A DNA stretch of 27,379 nt from Patescibacteria group bacterium. Lineage in GTDB: Bacteria > Patescibacteriota > Minisyncoccia > Phycocordibacterales > SBAW01. This document shows, one piece after another, positions 21,269-26,658 of this stretch (the stretch's first letter is position 1; each line of letters opens with the position of its first letter). A model generated the notes under the pieces. It did not search any database, was not told where the DNA came from, and worked only from the letters and a program-made list of their open reading frames with translations. The stretch spans positions 1-27,379 of the forward strand of contig JAGWIT010000005.1 of NCBI GenBank assembly GCA_028866155.1, in the 5' to 3' direction. Made by a program: the position numbers and the translations under genes.

Positions 21269-23047
21269 ATGGAAATCCGCAACATTGCTATTATCGCGCA
21301 CGTCGACCACGGCAAGACCACCTTGACCGACGCTTTGCTGCGCCAAACGGGGGTGGCTGAAGAGGGTGTTTCAATGGACTCCAATGCTCTGGAGCTTGAG
21401 CGCGGCATCACCATCTACTCAAAAAACGCCGCCATTTTCTACAAAGACACTAAAATAAATCTTGTCGACACGCCGGGTCACGCCGACTTCGGCTCCGAGG
21501 TTGAGCGTGTGCTCCGCTCTATCGACTCGGTGCTCTTGGTGGTCGATGCGCAAGAAGGCCCCATGCCGCAGACGCGCTTTGTGCTGAAGAAGTCGCTTGA
21601 GTTGGGGCTGAGGCCCATGGTCGTCATCAACAAAATAGACAAGCCAGCCGCCGACCCCTCCCGCGCCGAGGAGCAGGTGCTCGAGCTTTTTTTGGAGCTC
21701 GGCGCCAACGACGAGCAGGCCAACTTCCCGGTCATCTACTCAATCGGCCGGCAGGGGATTGCCAAGAAAAATTTGGCGGATGAGTCTAAAGACTTCACGC
21801 CGCTTCTCGATATGATACTCGCGCACGTGCCGGCCGCAGGTGTCGGCAAAGAGGTTCTGCCCCTGCGCGCACAGCCGTTTAACCTCGGCTACGACAATTT
21901 TTTGGGCCGGCTCGCCATTGTGCGCGTCTATGAAGGCACGCTCAAGACAGGCCAGCCAGTGTTTGTTAAAAAGCCTTCGGGCGAAACCCGCCCGGGCAAG
22001 GTGATTAAAATATTTACCTTTAAAGGATTGCAAAAAGAAGAGGCTCCGCAGGTGAGCGCGGGGGACATCGCGCTCATTGCCGGCCTCCCTGACATATTTA
22101 TCGGCGAGACCATCGCCGACTCGGCCAGCACGGAGCCCTTGCCCGCTATTGCCATCGACGAGCCGACCATCACGCTCAATTTTTTGGTCAACAACTCGCC
22201 GTTTGCCGGCCGCGAGGGCAAGTTTGTCACCACGCGGCAAATCCGCGAGCGCCTTGAGCGCGAGCTTGAGGTCAACGTGGGCCTAAAAATTGAGTTTGGC
22301 GAGGATTTGTTTAAAGTGTCCGGCCGCGGCGAGCTCCACATTGCCATATTGCTCGAGAACATGCGCCGCGAAGGCTATGAACTGCAGGTTTCCCAGCCGC
22401 AGGTCATCTTCCGCGAAGAAAACGCTCAAAAACTTGAGCCCTATGAAGAAGCGGTCATCGACACGCCGACGGAGTTTCAAGGCGCCATCATCGAGCGCCT
22501 CGGTACGCGCAAATTTATCATGAAAGACATGCGCGTCCATAGCGACACGGTGCGCTTGGTGTTTGAGGGCCCGACGCGCGGGCTTTTGGGCTATCGCAAC
22601 CAGTTTGTGCTCGACACCAAGGGCGAGGGGATTCTCTCCTCGCGCTTCATCGACTTTCGGCCCTATGCCGGCGAGATACAAAAGCGCGCCGTCGGCTCGA
22701 TGATATCGATGGCCGCGGGCAAAGCGCTCGGCTTCTCCCTCTATAACCTGCAGGACCGCGGTGTGCTCTATATTTCGCCGAGCACCGAAGTCTATGAGGG
22801 TATGGTCATCGGCAACACCTCAAAAGGCGAGGAGATGACCGTGAACCCGACCAAAGGCAAACAGCTCACCAACATGCGCGCCTCAGGTTCTGATGAGGCG
22901 ATAACTTTGGTGCCGCCCTACACGCTCACCATTGAGCGCGGGCTCGAGGTGATGAGCGATGACGAATATTTGGAGATTACACCCAAGAGCGTGCGCCTGC
23001 GTAAAAAATATTTGACCGAATTAGAGCGCCGCAAGGGAGGAAAGTAG
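21269..23047 (+). CDS. typA: TypA/BipA translational GTPase
   Basis: A ribosome-associated GTPase of the elongation-factor family, involved in ribosome assembly and stress adaptation. The 592 residues show the G1 motif AHVDHGKTTL, switch-II DTPGHADFG, G4 NKID, then EF-G-like domain II, and the TypA-specific C-terminal domain with RGLLGYRNQFVLDTKGEGIL and VNPTKGKQLTNMRASGSDEA. ATG 21269 gives the canonical MEIRNIAIIAHVD; the frame is open further up only through the leader hairpin. A bidirectional terminator follows. No ribosome site. Confidence 0.97.
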   Translation: MEIRNIAIIAHVDHGKTTLTDALLRQTGVAEEGVSMDSNALELERGITIYSKNAAIFYKDTKINLVDTPGHADFGSEVERVLRSIDSVLLVVDAQEGPMPQTRFVLKKSLELGLRPMVVINKIDKPAADPSRAEEQVLELFLELGANDEQANFPVIYSIGRQGIAKKNLADESKDFTPLLDMILAHVPAAGVGKEVLPLRAQPFNLGYDNFLGRLAIVRVYEGTLKTGQPVFVKKPSGETRPGKVIKIFTFKGLQKEEAPQVSAGDIALIAGLPDIFIGETIADSASTEPLPAIAIDEPTITLNFLVNNSPFAGREGKFVTTRQIRERLERELEVNVGLKIEFGEDLFKVSGRGELHIAILLENMRREGYELQVSQPQVIFREENAQKLEPYEEAVIDTPTEFQGAIIERLGTRKFIMKDMRVHSDTVRLVFEGPTRGLLGYRNQFVLDTKGEGILSSRFIDFRPYAGEIQKRAVGSMISMAAGKALGFSLYNLQDRGVLYISPSTEVYEGMVIGNTSKGEEMTVNPTKGKQLTNMRASGSDEAITLVPPYTLTIERGLEVMSDDEYLEITPKSVRLRKKYLTELERRKGGK

Positions 23048-23061
23048 AACATAGGCAAATA

Positions 23062-23115
23062 AAAAAACCTTCTGTGCAGGAGTGAGGTATATCTCTCCGG
23101 AGCAGAAGGTTTTTT
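23062..23115. terminator. Bidirectional terminator between typA and rpmA
   Basis: AAAAAACCTTCTG (23062-23074) pairs with CAGAAGGTTTTTT (23103-23115), 13 pairs, with a further GGAG/CTCC pairing in the loop. T-runs on both strands let it end typA and the convergent rpmA. Confidence 0.92.
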
Positions 23116-23121
23116 AGTTTG

Positions 23122-23397
23122 CTACTTGGTTACGTCGACGCGGGATTTTACCGACTTGCGCCCGTCAAAATTTGTTTTGCGGACATTGTGGAACGAGACA
23201 ATCCCGTCGTGGAGGGCAAAAAGCGTGTGGTCTTTGCCCAAGCCGACATTCTTGCCGGGGAGCATGCGCGTGCCGCGCTGGCGGACGATAATATCCCCTG
23301 AATGGGCTGTTTCTCCACCATACAATTTAATGCCGAGGTATTTCGGCTTAGAATCGGTGAGGTTTTTAGCTGTGCCACCCGCCTTTTTTGATGCCAT
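23122..23397 (-). CDS. rpmA: Ribosomal protein bL27
   Basis: A large-subunit protein whose N-terminus reaches the peptidyl-transferase centre. The 91 residues start MASKKAGGTAKNLTDSKPKYLGIKLYGGE and contain IIVRQRGTRMLPGKNVGLGKDHTLFAL, all diagnostic. The N-terminus begins directly with the short form, with no cleavable extension as in Firmicutes. A minus-strand TATCAT about 25 bases before the ATG may be its -10. The gene is not next to rplU, unlike in most bacteria. It converges on typA and diverges from a small membrane protein gene with 25 bases between the start codons. Confidence 0.96.
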   Translation of the reverse strand: MASKKAGGTAKNLTDSKPKYLGIKLYGGETAHSGDIIVRQRGTRMLPGKNVGLGKDHTLFALHDGIVSFHNVRKTNFDGRKSVKSRVDVTK

Positions 23398-23410
23398 ATC
23401 GTTTCTCTGT

Positions 23411-23416
23411 TAGAGT
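23411..23416 (+). promoter_or_regulatory. -10 element (TAGAGT), leaderless small gene
   Basis: TAGAGT ends exactly six bases before the ATG at 23423, within the 25-base gap shared with rpmA. Confidence 0.55.
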
Positions 23417-23422
23417 GCTGGC

Positions 23423-23611
23423 ATGATAGCAAAGCATGGCCAAAAAGGCAAGCGCATTTTCGATATATTACTCTTGCCGTTTATTATTATCCTCGTCGCC
23501 GTTGGAGCCTTCGGGCTGGGCCGGCTTTCCGTTTTGCAGGCGCAAAAATCTCATTTGATTGTCTATCCGCCCGCGGCAAACACCAGCGCCACAAGTACGC
23601 TAAAACTATAG
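23423..23611 (+). CDS. 62-residue single-span membrane protein (hypothetical)
   Basis: No family recognised. The protein has a basic start (MIAKHGQKGKR), one hydrophobic span at about residues 13-33 (ILLLPFIIILVAVGAFGLG), then GRLSVLQAQKS and a short tail ending in alanine, serine and threonine. The positive-inside rule puts the tail outside. The -10 spacing makes it a leaderless gene like its housekeeping neighbours, unlike the other small orphans. It lies 15 bases upstream of an exonuclease gene that has its own -10, so a functional link is not implied. Confidence 0.65.
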   Translation: MIAKHGQKGKRIFDILLLPFIIILVAVGAFGLGRLSVLQAQKSHLIVYPPAANTSATSTLKL

Positions 23612-23613
23612 TA

Positions 23614-23619
23614 TATACT
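23614..23619 (+). promoter_or_regulatory. -10 element (TATACT) of the exonuclease gene
   Basis: TATACT lies seven bases before the ATG at 23627 and directly behind the preceding stop. No ribosome site. Confidence 0.65.
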
Positions 23620-23626
23620 GTGGTTT

Positions 23627-24223
23627 ATGCTAATTGTGGACGTAGAGGCAAGCGGTCTGGATTACGAAAAATGCTCAATAATCGCTGTCGGCGCGATCGA
23701 TTTTGATAATCCTTCCAGGCAGTTGTATGAAGAATGCCGCATTTGGGACGGCGCGCATATGGAGGATGACGCCATCGCGGTGCACGGACTTAGCCGTGAG
23801 CAGATGATCGACCCGGCCAAACGAACCGAGGCTGAGTTGGTGCATACTTTTATCGCTTTTAGCGAGCCGATGGATGACCGGACTCTCGCCGGCCAAAATG
23901 TTTCTTTTGACAGGGATTTTTTGCAAGCCGCGGCCCGCAGGGCAGGGCATACCGAGTGGCCCTTCGCGCACCGCACCATCGACACGCACACGCTTTGCTG
24001 GATGCACATGGTCAAAAGGGGACTGATTCCCCCGATAGACCCAGAGCACAAGCGCTCGGCGCTCAACCTTGACGCGGTGTTAAATTACTGCGGCATCCCC
24101 GAAGAGCCAAAACCCCACAACGCCTTAACCGGGGCAAAATCGCATGCCGAAGTCATTTCGCGCCTGCTATACGACAAAAAATTGTTACCCGAGTTCGAGC
24201 AGTTTTCTATACCTTGGATTTAA
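23627..24223 (+). CDS. DnaQ-like 3'-5' exonuclease with altered ExoIII motif
   Basis: A 198-residue protein of the DEDDh exonuclease superfamily, whose members trim 3' ends of DNA or RNA. Visible are ExoI with Asp 5 and Glu 7 (VDVEASG), ExoII with Asp 95 (NVSFDRDFL), and the ExoIII His 164 in HNALTGAKSHAEV. The canonical ExoIII is HxAxxD; here the metal-binding Asp, five residues after His, is Gly 169. Nearby Glu 175 might substitute, or the protein may have lost activity. It is a single domain with no polymerase attached, so it could be a proofreading subunit, an RNase T-like enzyme or a regulator. The start lies seven bases behind a -10. Confidence 0.85.
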   Translation: MLIVDVEASGLDYEKCSIIAVGAIDFDNPSRQLYEECRIWDGAHMEDDAIAVHGLSREQMIDPAKRTEAELVHTFIAFSEPMDDRTLAGQNVSFDRDFLQAAARRAGHTEWPFAHRTIDTHTLCWMHMVKRGLIPPIDPEHKRSALNLDAVLNYCGIPEEPKPHNALTGAKSHAEVISRLLYDKKLLPEFEQFSIPWI

Positions 24224-24226
24224 AAA

Positions 24227-24251
24227 AGAAAAGCCCCTGATTGCTCAGAGG
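24227..24251 (-). terminator. Terminator of the orphan basic protein gene
   Basis: On the minus strand CCTCTGA-GCAA-TCAGGGG forms seven pairs (one wobble) followed by CTTTTCTTTTTT. It lies nine bases past the stop at 24260 and supports the minus-strand gene as real. Confidence 0.75.
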
Positions 24252-24259
24252 ACTTGTAG

Positions 24260-24703
24260 TTACTCTGCGGCGAGCAGCCATTGCTTCTGCCTTTGCACAT
24301 GCCGTCTGACACGCGCATTTACCCACAGCGCCATCTGCACCCGGCACAACTCCGAAGCAGCAAGTTGGAGCACTCGCAAGGGGAGTCGCCCCTTTTGCGC
24401 ATACTCAATTACGTCGTGCTTGATAGCATAGCCGCCGTCTTGCATCCATCGCTCTTTCCCATCCACCTTCTTCTTTTTGAGGCTCTTCCAGTCAGGGCTA
24501 TATCCTTTACTATTACTATTTCCATTGGTGGAGTTTTGATCACGATGGATTATTATTAGAGTGCGATACTGCCAGGTGCGCGGATACATTTCAGCCACGG
24601 CGCCGTGATAGATAGAGAGTATCTCCATCATGTCGGCGGTGCTAAAGCGCCTCCTTGCATAGACCTGCTTCGGCAAAAACTTCGGAGACGAAGGTATGCG
24701 CAT
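24260..24703 (-). CDS. Orphan basic protein of 147 residues
   Basis: I do not recognise this protein. It is strongly basic, with a KSLKKKKVDGKERW stretch in the middle and an arginine-rich helical end (WVNARVRRHVQRQKQW), and has a compact folded-looking part with STADMMEILSIYHGAVAEMYPRTWQYRTLIIIH. The start at 24703 has GGGGAG four bases upstream; a TTG at 24724 would lie closer to the promoter. A -35/-10 pair, a leader hairpin and a terminator frame it, so it is most likely expressed. Nucleic-acid binding is a guess from charge only. Its base composition is lower in G+C than that of the neighbouring genes. Confidence 0.65.
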   Translation of the reverse strand: MRIPSSPKFLPKQVYARRRFSTADMMEILSIYHGAVAEMYPRTWQYRTLIIIHRDQNSTNGNSNSKGYSPDWKSLKKKKVDGKERWMQDGGYAIKHDVIEYAQKGRLPLRVLQLAASELCRVQMALWVNARVRRHVQRQKQWLLAAE

Positions 24704-24729
24704 CGAGCTCCCCTTTGGGCACAAATAAA

Positions 24730-24746
24730 GCCGCGCGGTCCGCGGC
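24730..24746 (-). promoter_or_regulatory. Leader hairpin of the orphan basic protein gene
   Basis: GCCGCG (24730-24735) and CGCGGC (24741-24746) form a six-pair stem with a five-base loop; on the minus strand it is followed by TTTATTTG before the ribosome site. Confidence 0.5.
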
Positions 24747-24762
24747 GAACTTCTAAAGCCTA

Positions 24763-24791
24763 AGTATGTGTGATAGAGACAAAGCGGTCAA
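24763..24791 (-). promoter_or_regulatory. Promoter of the orphan basic protein gene
   Basis: On the minus strand TTGACC (24786-24791) and CATACT (24763-24768) are 17 bases apart, giving a leader of about 55 bases. Confidence 0.6.
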
Positions 24792-24823
24792 TATGCGATA
24801 TGTTAATAAGGTTACGTAAAAAA

Positions 24824-24897
24824 CGGGCCGTAGTATACCGGTAGTACGCGTCCATGGGGTGGATGTAGACCGGGTTCAATTCCCGGCGGCCCGACCA
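24824..24897 (+). tRNA. tRNA-Pro (anticodon GGG)
   Basis: Acceptor CGGGCCG pairs perfectly with CGGCCCG; the anticodon stem CGTCC/GGATG encloses ATGGGGT (anticodon GGG), the T-arm is CCGGG-TTCAATT-CCCGG, the discriminator is A, and CCA is encoded. The D-stem is short (GTA/TAC). Seventy-four bases. Confidence 0.95.
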
Positions 24898-24922
24898 AAA
24901 AAATCAATTATTCTTTAAATTA

Positions 24923-24967
24923 CCTTGTAAAATAAGGCTTTTTTGGTGACTACCAAGGAGCTCTTTT
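24923..24967 (+). terminator. Two tandem terminator hairpins after tRNA-Pro
   Basis: The first is CCTT-GTAAAAT-AAGG followed by CTTTTTT; the second is TTGGT-GACT-ACCAA followed by GGAGCTC and a T-run. Each is weak alone. Confidence 0.6.
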
Positions 24968-24970
24968 TTT

Positions 24971-25014
24971 GTCAAGCTGACTGCTTGACCCTCTTGACAA
25001 ATTTATGCTATCAT
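24971..25014 (+). promoter_or_regulatory. Promoter and dyad operator of the lysozyme-like gene
   Basis: TTGACC (24985-24990) and TATCAT (25009-25014) are 18 bases apart. A perfect dyad, GTCAAGC (24971-24977) with GCTTGAC (24983-24989), overlaps the -35, and a further CTTGAC follows at 24993, so three half-sites crowd the promoter. This suggests a regulator binding site. Confidence 0.55.
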
Positions 25015-25022
25015 ATTCTTAT

Positions 25023-25049
25023 CTCCGAGCAGTCGAGCCCGGAGTTTTT
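25023..25049 (+). promoter_or_regulatory. Terminator-like leader hairpin of the lysozyme-like gene
   Basis: CTCCG (25023-25027) pairs with CGGAG (25040-25044), then TTTTT, starting about eight bases behind the -10. It has the same layout as the leaders of typA and rplU. Confidence 0.5.
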
Positions 25050-25136
25050 ATTTGCCTGCGAAGCGGGCTAATAAAAAAACAAATATAAGCAGATGTGTGC
25101 TCGCGTATTTAATTCTAACTTCATGTCACTATATTC

Positions 25137-25556
25137 ATGTCTTTCTCTGCCAGTATCGCTTTGGCGGTAGCTTTAGTCACAAGCAGCAATCCGTCAGCGG
25201 CCGTAACCTTAAACCCGATGCCGCAGGCGCAGACCGTTCAGCAGTACGTTGAAAATTACTTTGCCGATGAGCCTATCATGATCAAGATTGCCGAGTGCGA
25301 GTCGCACTTTCAGCAACTCTCAAGCGATGGCTCGATCTATCGTGGCAAAATTGATAATGAGGATATAGGCGTCATGCAGATAAACGAGCATTATCAGGGC
25401 TCTATTGCACAAAAGCTTAATATCGACATCTACAGCCTTCAGGGTAATCTCACGTACGCGCGGTACTTGTATGAAAAACAAGGCACCCAGCCTTGGAGCT
25501 CATCGAAGCCCTGTTGGGGCAAGACTGCCCAAATTTTGGCTGATGCCGCAAAGTAA
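25137..25556 (+). CDS. Secreted lysozyme/transglycosylase-like protein
   Basis: A 139-residue protein with an N-terminal hydrophobic signal-like segment (about residues 5-23, ending near SAA) and a small lysozyme-fold domain of the SLT type. The likely catalytic Glu lies in KIAECESHFQQ (about residue 53); it is followed by IGVMQINEHYQ, matching the SLT GLMQI motif, by GNLTYARYLYEKQG and by the closing WSSSKPCW. Two Cys (ECES and PCW) could form a disulphide outside the cell. Such proteins cut glycan strands and may help cell separation or host contact in CPR bacteria; this is inference. The signal segment lacks the usual basic start, so the true N-terminus might differ. No ribosome site is seen. 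Confidence 0.8.
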   Translation: MSFSASIALAVALVTSSNPSAAVTLNPMPQAQTVQQYVENYFADEPIMIKIAECESHFQQLSSDGSIYRGKIDNEDIGVMQINEHYQGSIAQKLNIDIYSLQGNLTYARYLYEKQGTQPWSSSKPCWGKTAQILADAAK

Positions 25557-25572
25557 TTAAAATCAAATTAAA

Positions 25573-25611
25573 AAAGAAAGACCATCCCAACTATCGGGAT
25601 GGTCTTTCTTT
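25573..25611. terminator. Bidirectional terminator, shared with the doxX end
   Basis: AAAGAAAGACCATCCC (25573-25588) and its perfect complement at 25596-25611 give 16 pairs with a seven-base loop, A- and T-tracts on both sides. The last codons and stop of the minus-strand doxX gene lie inside it. Confidence 0.93.
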
Positions 25612-25959
25612 TGCCGAAATATACAAGAGCCCGCCGACCACGGCCATGTTCTCTAAAAAAAGCTGGATATACAGGTTGTTTGAGAAATCCGAGTACAGGA
25701 ACGCGGCGGCGATGGTGAATATTACCAGAATGAGTGCCGCTTGGCGCATCTTAAAACCGACCACGAGCGCGATGCCGCCCAGAACTTCAATAGTTATCAA
25801 AAGGCCGGCAATGAGGAGAGGTTCCGGCAGACCCCTCGTCTGCACCAAAAGCGCCGTCGAAGGGAAGTTGAGCGTCTCCGCAATCCCGTTCCATAAGAAA
25901 AAACCACCCACCAGTATGCGCCCGATAATTGGTGCGAAAACATCAGACCATGGCCTCAT
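25591..25959 (-). CDS. DoxX-family membrane protein
   Basis: A 122-residue protein with four membrane spans (about residues 8-24, 46-66, 72-90 and 97-115). The start PIIGRILVGGFFLWNGIAETLNF, the PLLIAGLLITIEVLGGIALVVGFKMRQAALIL block and the LFLENMAVVGGLLYIS end are typical of DoxX, a quinone-linked redox or envelope-stress membrane protein family with no single known reaction. The ATG at 25959 follows a -10 by six bases. The final residues KERPSR are coded by the terminator stem and the TAG lies in its loop. Confidence 0.9.
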   Translation of the reverse strand: MRPWSDVFAPIIGRILVGGFFLWNGIAETLNFPSTALLVQTRGLPEPLLIAGLLITIEVLGGIALVVGFKMRQAALILVIFTIAAAFLYSDFSNNLYIQLFLENMAVVGGLLYISAKERPSR

Positions 25960-25965
25960 CCCAAT

Positions 25966-25971
25966 AGTATA
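25966..25971 (-). promoter_or_regulatory. -10 element (TATACT) of doxX, leaderless
   Basis: On the minus strand TATACT ends exactly six bases before the ATG at 25959. Confidence 0.65.
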
Positions 25972-26235
25972 ACCCGAGAAGAGCGTCGACTTGCCTTAGC
26001 GCAAGCGTCGCAAAAGGTATATTGTGCGACGTATAGCCTAGAGCGAAGTTGCACTTGCCTGCCTTGGTACCGGCCACCAATTTTGTGTGCTCCCTACCCT
26101 CCTGTGGCTGGCTCTCAGAAATTCCTAGAAGAGTTTTTGTTCCTGTTCTTTTCTCTCCTTATCTTCTTTTAACCCCTTCCCAATTTTTCAATTTTTAATG
26201 GGGAAGTAGCTTCTTCCATACTTCCCTATTTCCTA
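25972..26235. other. Gene-free stretch with two hairpins and a pyrimidine tract
   Basis: I see no gene here. Two adjacent hairpins lie near the doxX promoter: CTTGC (25990) with GCAAG (26001), and CGTCGCA (26006-26012) with TGCGACG (26025-26031). From about 26130 to 26230 the plus strand is strongly pyrimidine-rich, with repeated CTT, CTCC and AATTTTT units. A small RNA is possible but no known RNA family is recognised. Confidence 0.5.
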
Positions 26236-26265
26236 TTGACCGCCCTAGTATATCTATGTTATAAT
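26236..26265 (+). promoter_or_regulatory. Promoter of the 89-residue protein gene
   Basis: TTGACC (26236-26241) and a perfect TATAAT (26260-26265) are 18 bases apart. The leader holds a GGAG ribosome site (26286-26289). Confidence 0.8.
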
Positions 26266-26296
26266 TGCAGTGGCTGAAAATAGATGGAGAAGTATG

Positions 26297-26566
26297 ATGA
26301 GCCGCCGGAAGGATATTGCGGCACTCGTGCCGCTCGAAGCCCAACTGTTCGACCTGAGCGAAAAAGATGCTCGTCGGGAGCTTGAAAAGCTCTCCGCCCG
26401 AGAACTTCGTCGTCGCAGGTCGATGATCGAGTGTGTGCGCCATCCGATGCGGGACCCAAAGTTCCGCGAGTTGATGGCTGGATGGGATGAGCTCAATAAG
26501 AAGGCGGGCAAAATGCTTGCCGAAGCTCGAGCTCGGAACCTTCCTGAACATCCCACGCTCCAGTAG
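26297..26566 (+). CDS. Small charged helical protein (hypothetical)
   Basis: An 89-residue protein with no recognised family, rich in Arg, Lys, Glu and Leu and predicted to be almost all helix (for example DARRELEKLSARELRRRRSMI, then WDELNKKAGKMLAEARARN). The ATG at 26297 is seven bases from GGAG; ATG 26294 is four bases away, and a GTG at 26270 would give eight more residues with almost no leader. Promoter, ribosome site and a TTCG-loop terminator make this a complete single-gene unit. The composition suggests nucleic-acid or protein binding, but nothing specific. Confidence 0.7.
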   Translation: MSRRKDIAALVPLEAQLFDLSEKDARRELEKLSARELRRRRSMIECVRHPMRDPKFRELMAGWDELNKKAGKMLAEARARNLPEHPTLQ

Positions 26567-26576
26567 CTACGTCGCC

Positions 26577-26608
26577 GCCCACTCTTCGGAGATGGGCAGT
26601 TTTCTTTT
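26577..26608 (+). terminator. Terminator with TTCG tetraloop
   Basis: GCCCACTC (26577-26584), TTCG, then GAG-A-TGGGC (26589-26597) form eight pairs with one bulge, followed by a TTTTCTTTT tract. Confidence 0.85.
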
Positions 26609-26658
26609 GATACGTTCAATGTGCGACACGCCACAAAAAAACTACTAGCTGAATACAT

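Noticed and set aside
25052..25252. A 66-residue frame with a basic, hydrophobic start near the lysozyme-like gene
   Set aside because: It begins with TTG inside the leader region, has no ribosome site, and its second half overlaps the better-supported gene in another frame. A frameshift joining them cannot be excluded.
26006..26031. A dyad considered as a dif recombination site
   Set aside because: The arms do not match the XerC/XerD arm consensus and the spacer is too long.
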